DNA from: Chrysoporthe austroafricana
Lineage: Eukaryota > Ascomycota > Sordariomycetes > Diaporthales > Cryphonectriaceae
Reading direction: 5' to 3'
DNA length: 64,000 nucleotides
Assembly: GCA_001051155.2 (NCBI GenBank)
Contig: JYIP02000002.1
Coordinates: 4,562,315 to 4,626,314 of the forward strand
Below the pieces are notes generated by a model that worked only from the letters and a program-made list of their open reading frames with translations, was not told the DNA's origin and ran no database searches. The position numbers were made by a program, and so were the translations under genes. Below are positions 56,995 to 64,000 of this stretch, in pieces (position 1 is the first letter of the stretch; every line of letters begins with the position of its first letter).

Positions 56995-57948
56995 TCAAGG
57001 ACTCCCTAGCTTCATGAGCGGCAAAGTGTAAAGAGAAGCATGCCAGAAACACCACCATTTCCAAGTACAAGCATCTGCTTTTCTCGAAGAGGAAGCGAAC
57101 ATCACCCTCAATGTAACAACTGCAGCTAGCGAGATGTATAAAAGGCTGAGTATAGGTCCCAAACGCCAGAAGGAGATGCTCACGCACGACCAAAAGCACA
57201 CGAAGAGAGCGATTGATGCTCGAGAGAAGCGCTCGCCTAGAAAGAGAACGATCGTTTTACGGCCGCGAGTACGGTCACCTTCACAGTCTTTCAAGTCTTG
57301 AACCTGCATCGTCGTCAGAATGACGCCGCTGATGAGGGTGGTCCAGGCAATGCCAAGTGCGCTGATAGATCGTTCCAGGCCGACTGCGACTTCCAGAGAA
57401 CCGCTGTTAAACATGCCGTACGCCACTGAGATGATCATTTCGCGAACGAATGCCTCGTCGCCCCCGCCTAGGTCGTTGTACATCCATGTAAGGATATGGA
57501 TGAAGATGCCCTGATGCCAAGCGCCGAGTTTGTAATTAAGCGCCAGAGTAATAGGCGTGGCGGCTAACAGCAGGCGACGCGTCTGCTCCGTGGTGATCTT
57601 GCCCTGGGGAATCGGCCGCCATGGCTTGTTGATACGATCTTCAGCTACGGAATTTGGCGCTCGTTGGTTGGCGAGGTCGAAGATTAAGAGATTTCCGACA
57701 TTGAAGGCTAGGATGCTGGGAAGCCGGTATAGAAGCTGCCATAGCGAGGGCGTACCAGCGAAGGGGTTGCCTTCGACTAGCATCGGCGAGGCGAGAGCAC
57801 CGAAGAAACCAAATGCGGTATTGGGAATTGCAAACGTGAAGAAATCACTTTCGATGAAATCCCATATCAGGCTCATGAAGGAAAGAGAACCCTGTGCCAG
57901 TCGCAGGAAAAGTGCAAGTGGTTTCGACATTGTGCTTGAAGATTTCAT
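56995..57948 (-). CDS. UbiA-superfamily membrane enzyme, candidate UbiA-type terpene cyclase
   Basis: Intramembrane enzyme acting on a polyprenyl diphosphate. A single exon of 317 residues with about seven to eight hydrophobic helices. The second Asp-rich motif is intact: DLKDCEGDRTRGRKT with Asp218, Asp221 and Asp225. The first is altered. Instead of NDxxDxxxD it reads NLLIFDLANQ (Asn86, Asp91) with about ten residues inserted before EDRINKPWRPIP (Glu103, Asp104). A third marked segment is WMYNDLGGGDE (155-165). Canonical aromatic prenyltransferases (COQ2-like) keep NDxxDxxxD; the altered layout recalls Fma-TC and EriG, UbiA-type sesqui- and diterpene cyclases. That placement is from memory of the family pattern. 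The P450 is divergent from it across 1.6 kb, and no polyketide partner is near, which fits a stand-alone terpene cyclase better than a meroterpenoid prenyltransferase. Confidence 0.85.
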   Translation of the reverse strand: MKSSSTMSKPLALFLRLAQGSLSFMSLIWDFIESDFFTFAIPNTAFGFFGALASPMLVEGNPFAGTPSLWQLLYRLPSILAFNVGNLLIFDLANQRAPNSVAEDRINKPWRPIPQGKITTEQTRRLLLAATPITLALNYKLGAWHQGIFIHILTWMYNDLGGGDEAFVREMIISVAYGMFNSGSLEVAVGLERSISALGIAWTTLISGVILTTMQVQDLKDCEGDRTRGRKTIVLFLGERFSRASIALFVCFWSCVSISFWRLGPILSLLYISLAAVVTLRVMFASSSRKADACTWKWWCFWHASLYTLPLMKLGSP

Positions 57949-59543
57949 ATTGGTGCTGAGGCTTGCTCGATGTGAACTATTCCAAAGGACTTTCTAGAAG
58001 CCAATGGTGGAGACCGATTCGAGATCATAAATGCGCTGAAAAACGGATTACGTCGCTCTCAATCTGTGCAGTCCACATTGATCGCACTCACGGCACAGAG
58101 TCTCCGTTCGATGTTGGCGAACCCAACATTGAACAGCGGCCACCAACCTGCGCACGCTTGCTTTATGCACCCACCAACATCCTCGGCCTTACGCCATCCA
58201 AACTATCCAGTAACAAGCCTTTCGATCCTTTAAGTTTCCGTCTTTTAAGGGCTAATCTTCGACCCTCCGTATCATGCAGATATGGAAACCACATGCCAAG
58301 ATGAACCAGTCATTCTTGGCCGAAGTGTGGGCGAACTCCGCAATTTTCCCAAGAGAGACTTTGGTGGAACGATATTGGAATCGAGAAGGATTACTGGCAG
58401 AGGTTACGCAGGACAGCCTGGAACAGCCGGCTTCCGCGTCTAACTTGAGCTCTGGTGACCATAACGGTTGACTAAGCTGTAGTATAGTCAGTCCTACGGG
58501 GTCTGACATGCGTCTTGCGGCTACAGTTACATCGCTCGCACACAACGTATGAAAGCTCCGCTGCGACGCGTAGATAGTGCTACACAACGAGGTCGATCGT
58601 CTGCGGTAGTCACAATTCGCTCAATACTATGATGAGTACAAAAAGGCCTTGATCTTTGTAGAACCTATACCCAATTGATGGGTGAAGTGCGTTTACCATT
58701 TCTGCAAAGGTACCTAACAAGTATGCTTTTAAAAAAGGTACGATACTATAGTAGTTCAAGCTCGTCAAATACGTGCTCGTGCTGAGACGGGGTCGGAGGA
58801 TACCCGAAGGATCGATGTGGGGAAAAAGAAACTGTCTGCAGTAATCTGCATGCCAAATCAAATGGGGGCCATTAAACTTGTGCCTATTCCAAGTCAGGCA
58901 CTCGAATGTCATAATTCATTCAGCTGCAGGTGCTTCATGCAGTCTAACGGCAGCACTAATGCTTCGCGGACTCCTATGGGACGGCTGCTGGCTCTGTCCC
59001 TGCGCTGTCAATATGACAACGTGGTCTAGATATCACCTACACACGCTGGGCGGAGTATCAGGTTGAAAGCAAATCACCTTGCATGAAGATCCAAAAGTTC
59101 TGTCGGCCACGGCGGCTAAGTCAAAAGACAAGTTCACATACCCCGAATTTAGCGAGCACCAAAGAACCCGAGGACAGTGTGACACCATACTTCCTCAGCC
59201 TTACAAGGGCTGGCGAAGATGCTTGCATGAGTTGTATACCGAAACAGGACGCAGCCTCCGTGCAAAGCTGCACAAACTAACGTTGTTATCGCCAGCGGAT
59301 GGGAGATCACCGAGCTACCGTAGCAACGTGCCGTAATATCAAGTGATTAGAACAATTTCTCGGCCCCAAGGTAGGACCCGATAACGGGTTAAATACTGGT
59401 TACAGACATAAAAGTGTTCTACCTTCCAAAACTCAAGATGCGCGACTTCCTGTCCCTCAATCATTGTGCTTTCATCAACTTACCCGCACCTGTTGAAAGC
59501 TAGCCATACTAGCACGCTGGGCCTTGATCCTTCTCGTTACATT
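57949..59543. other. Intergenic 1.6 kb, shared promoter of the UbiA-type gene and P450
   Basis: Head-to-head arrangement suggests joint control. A weak TATA-like CATAAAAG at 59407-59414 precedes the P450. Short frames (up to about 113 codons) show no recognisable protein. Confidence 0.5.
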
Positions 59544-61536
59544 ATGAGTTGTCACTATCTGGATTGGCATGGCTATGAGCCACGCCATCTCCACACTATT
59601 GCCGGAGTTCTCGGCCTTGCACTCGGCCTGCTTGTCCACCAGGGTCTGTTCATCCGGGGCGAATGGCATGTCCGAGCTCCTGAACTTTTCGTGTTCCATG
59701 CCTCGCTCCTCAGCATCCTCCTCTCGGGGGCCATCTGGTATCGTGATACAGACGTGGGCACATTGTGGGCCGCTGGATCAATTTTAAGCCTGTCCTACAC
59801 CACTGTGCTGTTGACCAGCATAGCCATCTATCGTGTCTGGTTCCACACTCTGACAAAAGCGGGATTCGATGGGCCTTTGTATTTACGAATTTCAAAGATC
59901 TGGCATGTTTGGGAGTGCAGAGACCATACCAACCACCTATTCCTGGATCAACTGAACAAAAAATATGGCGACTTTATACGAACTGGTAAGCGGTGTTCAG
60001 TTCTGTGATGGTGATGTCTTCTGCTAAGAACTCAAACAAAAGGTCCTTCTGAAATCACCATATACCATCCGGAGGTCTTTGCTGCTACAGACGGCCCAAG
60101 AACAAGCTGTATGAAGTCGGACTGGTATGATCTCTTATGGCCTGAAAGTTCTCTTCTCACTACGCGCGATCGTGCTGTACATGATGCGCGTCGTCGTGAC
60201 TGGAAAACCGGATTTAGTCCCCAAGGTCCGCCCCGACTCTGTCTTTCCAACCTTAAGTATTGCTGATCCTCAATTGACGCCCCGTTCCATAGCCCTCGTT
60301 CATCACTCTGAAAAGGTGTTGAAGCATGTGGACCTTCTCGACAAAGCTATTGAAGCCGACATCAGAGCCGGTCGACCTTCGAACATGCGAAACTATTTCT
60401 ACTGGCTCGGTTTCGACTTCATGGGAGACTTTGTGATGAGCAAGTCCTTTGATATGCTTAGCAACCAAGAGTGGCACCACATGGTGGTCCGTTTGCAAAG
60501 AGCCCTATCTCTTCTCGGACTCGTGAATCCGGCGCCATGGTTGATACAGATCGCATTCCGTGTGGCTCCACGAATCTATGAGATTGGAGATTGGTTCAAG
60601 ATGACTGCTTGGACTCATGAGCAGATTGGCCATCGGCTGGAAGATGGATTCGTCAAGGAAAGAGTTCCAGACTTGGTACACTATCTACTTGAGCAGAAAG
60701 GCGGACCTCAGACAGCCGAGAGCATTCTCCGGATGCGAGGAGACAGTCTTAATGCTATTGTTGCGGGAAGGTCTGTCATGGAAGATACTAGACGATGGTT
60801 GCAAATGCATTCTAACTCGTGTACAGTGAGCCAATCCCGGCCGTTCTCGTGGGACTTTTCTCGGAGCTAGCACAACAGCCTCATTACATCGAGGCCCTTT
60901 ACGCAGAAGTGGCTGGTGTCGATGCAGGCGATACGAAGATGCTCAGCCGCCTACCACTCTTGAACGGTGTGGTCAATGAGGGTCTGCGACTCTACCCAGT
61001 TCTACCGACTGGGGGCTCCCGACAGACCATGCAGGAGGGCGTGACTATCGGTGGAGTTTATATTCCTCCATATACCAAGATCGTTAGCCCGCGCTTTTCC
61101 ATTCAAAGAAGTATGTATTCCCACTTGTTGACATGTCGCATGAATAAATTTGGCTCTGACATCACATGCAAGGAGAGGACTGTTTTGAGAGAGGCAACGA
61201 GTTCGTCCCTGAACGGTGGACCACCCGCAGAGAGATGATTCGTAACGTTGCTGCGTTCAATCCCTGGGGAGAAGGTAAGCATTGCCATACAACATTCCAA
61301 AAGATAATAGACTTTTACATGACCGAACAGTGACTTACGACTGTGCGACAGGTCATCATAGCTGCATTGCTCGGGTTATGGCACATGACATGCTCAGGAT
61401 CGTGACTGTCCAACTCGTCAAGAAATACCGGTTTCGCCTTTCACCGGATGAAATACCTGGCGACGCCCTGAAGAACATGAAAGATCAACTAGCGCCACAA
61501 CCCGGAAACCTGTCAATATGTTTCGAGCTTAGGTGA
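59544..61536 (+). CDS. Cytochrome P450 with atypical I-helix and heme loop
   Basis: Heme monooxygenase in the ER membrane, probably acting on the product of the neighbouring UbiA-type enzyme. Six exons, 59544-59985, 60043-60225, 60293-60770, 60827-61110, 61173-61274 and 61352-61536, give 557 residues. Three hydrophobic segments occupy about residues 16-100, as in the multi-span N-termini of some fungal P450 families. The ExxR motif is Glu419-Gly-Leu-Arg422 in NEGLRLYP, the PERW motif is 475-478, and the heme loop is PWGEGHHSC with Cys501. Two departures are seen: the I-helix reads AGSEPIP (366-372), with Pro where the oxygen-activating Thr is usual, and Trp494 stands where most P450s have Phe. 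All junctions keep frame, so it is not evidently a pseudogene. An in-frame ATG at 59466 would add 26 residues. Confidence 0.88.
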
Positions 61537-62241
61537 ACCCCTTGATTCCACACGCAGGGAACGACCGTGCTATCTTCATTATATACGCTTCTTCTTGTCC
61601 TGTTCTGGTGTTAGTTACTTGGTGTCTACAGTGAGCCTCTGAGCTTCTTCGCCTTTAATCAGTTACGCCGAAGGACATAAATACTCTTCGGGTGGCCTTA
61701 GTTCGAGGCTTAGGATAATTGACGATTTCTTCCCCTCAATTCTGGCTCATACCCCGTCGGCCATCGCCGTCACGCAGAACTGTGCTGTCTGTCTGTGAGT
61801 GCCAGAAGGCGAATCGCTCCACTGCCATCTCTCACAAACCCGACTCTCCAATTTGAAGAGGAACCAAGCATGTTCACGGCGTGAAACGTATATTCCGAAT
61901 TACCGCGGTAACGATAATTTCGTCTATCCCCAATGCCCACACAGGTGTCCTAAACTGCTCGCCTCTTGAGGTTCAAGAAAACCCGAGGCGCAATGGAGTC
62001 AGCGGGACTTGTTTGGGATCCGTAATTTTCTATTGTATTAAATTTAATGAATTTGAAAACGTCTAAGAATACATCTTAATAGTTGTAAAGTGAGGAATGA
62101 GTAATTAATAAGTCTATAGAATATGAAGAAGAAAAAAAAGAAAAAGAGAAACCACAAGCCACAAAGGTGCGAAAATGTTCTGGGGGATGATCCCGGTCTT
62201 CTTGGCGAGTACCTTTGTAGATAGAGGCCGCGACTCAGGAG
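61537..62241. other. Intergenic, convergent
   Basis: 3' flanks of the P450 and thaumatin-like genes. A-rich at about 62125-62150. Nothing else recognised. Confidence 0.55.
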
Positions 62242-63194
62242 CTACTGAAGGATGGAAGCGGGACAGCTAGGGCCAACACAGCAAGTGATGACACCACTTT
62301 GACAAGCTCCCCAGCTGTTGGCTCCATTGTCATTAGGAAATGTGTCTGAAAACTATATCAGCATACCTATTTCCTTAGATTGGGGATGAAGTACTTACAG
62401 GCGGCACCCTCACACGGGGCAAAGAAGGGCGTTGCCGAGGTCGTCTCGGTATTGGCGCGGTATGGATTGATACACCCATTCTCGCCATCAGGGTTCCCAC
62501 AGGTATCCAGGCTCCAGAGGTTCTTATTGCAACCGACCACAGTAACCCCAGAGCAAGCACAAGTGATTGCAACAGAGAACCCATTGACGTAAGAGATGTC
62601 GACATCAGCTACGGCGTAGGTATAGCCATCGGCTCTGTAGCTGAATTAGCTGCTTTGCTCTGCCGGACGATTTCTAGATAGGCAGACTTACACCACATAT
62701 GATAGCTCAATAAGAGAATCGTCCCCAGTGATCTCATACCCAGCAACGTTGACGGCAACGTTTCCTGCGAATGCGGTAGGGACTGCAAAGCTAGCTGTGG
62801 CTCCGTTTGCAATCGTACCGGCAGCAATGCCACCGCCGACTGGAGTCGGACTGTCTGCGTTACGCGCATGCGAGGTGGTAATCGCAGATCCGTGCGAGTT
62901 GATGATCTTGACAGTCAAGTACTCTGGACCGGCGGCCAACCGCTTTTCGATATCGCGAGCTTCAAGATCGCCATCCAAGTATGCAACGTACTTTGGGTTC
63001 AGGGTTGGCACTGGGTTGTCGAGAGCGCCACCGATGGCTGTCCCAAGAGTCGTGGTAGCAGCGGCGATAGATTCTGTGGTGCCGCTTGCGGCCCTCAGAG
63101 CCGTCGTGGTGGCCTGGGCAGATTGCGGAGCGGCCAAAGCCAGCTTAGCAAGGCCCGTCAGGAAAAAAATAGTGGTAGTCTTGAATGAATTCAT
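62242..63194 (-). CDS. Secreted thaumatin-like (osmotin-fold) protein
   Basis: Three exons, 63194-62692, 62640-62399 and 62345-62242, encode 282 residues with introns of 51 and 53 bp. A signal peptide (about 1-21, TTIFFLTGLAKLALA) leads to an Ala/Thr-rich pro-like segment with a possible dibasic site (DIEKR, around residue 83). The thaumatin-like domain has VKIINSHGSAITTSH, DVDISYVNGFSVAITC, the Cys-rich CACSGVTVVGCNKNLW, a TPFFAPCEGAAYTFPNDN motif and the ending TCCVGPSCP. Fungal thaumatin-like proteins act on beta-glucans or at the host interface; which applies here is not known. The start at 63194 is chosen because the frame upstream has no signal peptide and would bury this one. Confidence 0.87.
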
Positions 63195-64000
63195 TGCGAA
63201 AGAAGAGCTTTTGATTGTTAGACGAAGTTTGATGCGAAAAGAATGTAGGTCGTCGAATGAAGTGATATTCGTAAAAATGAGTGTGTGATGGATGAACATA
63301 CAAACACACACCTCAACGGTACTCGGCCTCATATTTATATTTCCAGCCTCGCCTTTTCGAACGTGGTTACTTGGAACACACATTTACACTTGTTCGCGAT
63401 CAATACATTCGGATTCCATGAAGATGGAATTTCCATTGCGGTGTTGTCGTTCTTGGTGGTGCTTGAAGCTAAGATTTCTGCTGACCCAACAGCCCAATTT
63501 CGAGCCCCAATAGCAACTATTGAAAATTGGCGATCCTTTCCATGACGAGAAACGGTGATGGCCACAACCAACACCCTCGCGTACTGGGAACTCAAGTTAG
63601 CGGCGTTGCAGGATCGTATGTTAGCGCTGCGTGCATACACGAGCGCCGCAAAGCCACAGAAATCCTACAGTAAGGATCAATTATAAGTGCTTCTATGAGC
63701 ATTATGGTTCCTTCTACCTAATCTCATGATAATAATGTCTTTTCGGACTCTTCGGAGTCAGGGGGCCTTTTGTTTGCTCAATCCTGGTAATATAGCACGA
63801 AATACCTAGGTAGACAGCCTCAATGAATCACCATGTATTACAGGCTGGCTGATCTTTGGAATCTAATAGCGATTAAAGTTGAGGTATTACTATGATCGGA
63901 GGGGCGACCTTTTTTGCAGTATCGATGACTACAGCTTCATTAGAACGATGATGCATATTGCAGTCTTATAAGCTTCTGTCTATTTCTCATCTTTATTTTT
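63195..64000. other. Intergenic to window end
   Basis: Contains the promoter of the thaumatin-like gene. AT-rich toward the edge; no gene recognised. Confidence 0.55.
63331..63341 (-). promoter_or_regulatory. TATA-like box of the thaumatin-like gene
   Basis: AATATAAATAT on the gene strand, about 140 bases upstream of the ATG. Confidence 0.45.

Overview
The window is nuclear DNA of a filamentous ascomycete (Pezizomycotina, most likely a Sordariomycete). The evidence is short GT-AG introns of about 45-115 bp, secreted enzymes typical of plant-associated moulds (AA9 polysaccharide monooxygenase, M28 aminopeptidase, aldose 1-epimerase, thaumatin-like protein), Pth11-type rhodopsin-domain receptors, and a DDB1 homologue with fungal gene structure. 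I resolved 19 protein-coding genes. Exon boundaries come from splice signals and frame continuity; each complete model sums to a whole number of codons. No rRNA, tRNA, CRISPR array or intact transposon was found.

Left part (1-22.5 kb): DDB1 (cut by the left edge), AA9 LPMO, a two-HKD phospholipase D-like protein, a secreted leucine-aminopeptidase-like M28 enzyme, a secreted aldose 1-epimerase, a small conserved fungal protein, an extended SDR, an M3 oligopeptidase and a Ser/Thr-rich secreted protein. These are housekeeping and nutritional genes.

Middle (24-39 kb): an annexin with a Pro/Gly/Gln-rich head, a double C2HC zinc-finger protein, a proline-rich disordered protein with a C-terminal coiled coil, and a mucin-like single-pass membrane protein. 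This part is GC-rich and full of microsatellites.

Right part (40-64 kb): accessory in character. It holds an MFS transporter, two Pth11-like receptors, a 5.6-kb gene-poor stretch, a coiled-coil repeat protein, a BBE-like FAD oxidase with both predicted covalent flavin ligands, a divergent UbiA-superfamily membrane enzyme facing a cytochrome P450, and a thaumatin-like protein. FAD oxidase, UbiA protein and P450 together look like a small terpenoid gene cluster without a polyketide or peptide synthase. The UbiA protein has an altered first Asp motif of the kind I associate with UbiA-type terpene cyclases (Fma-TC/EriG type). The P450 lacks the usual I-helix threonine and has Trp in place of the heme-loop Phe. 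This cluster is my best candidate for an undescribed system.

Other points: a probable GC-AG intron in the LPMO gene, a second stop-free intron of 3n length in the proline-rich gene, perfect 9-bp inverted repeats just upstream of the LPMO and SDR TATA boxes, and tandem GATA sites at the aminopeptidase gene.
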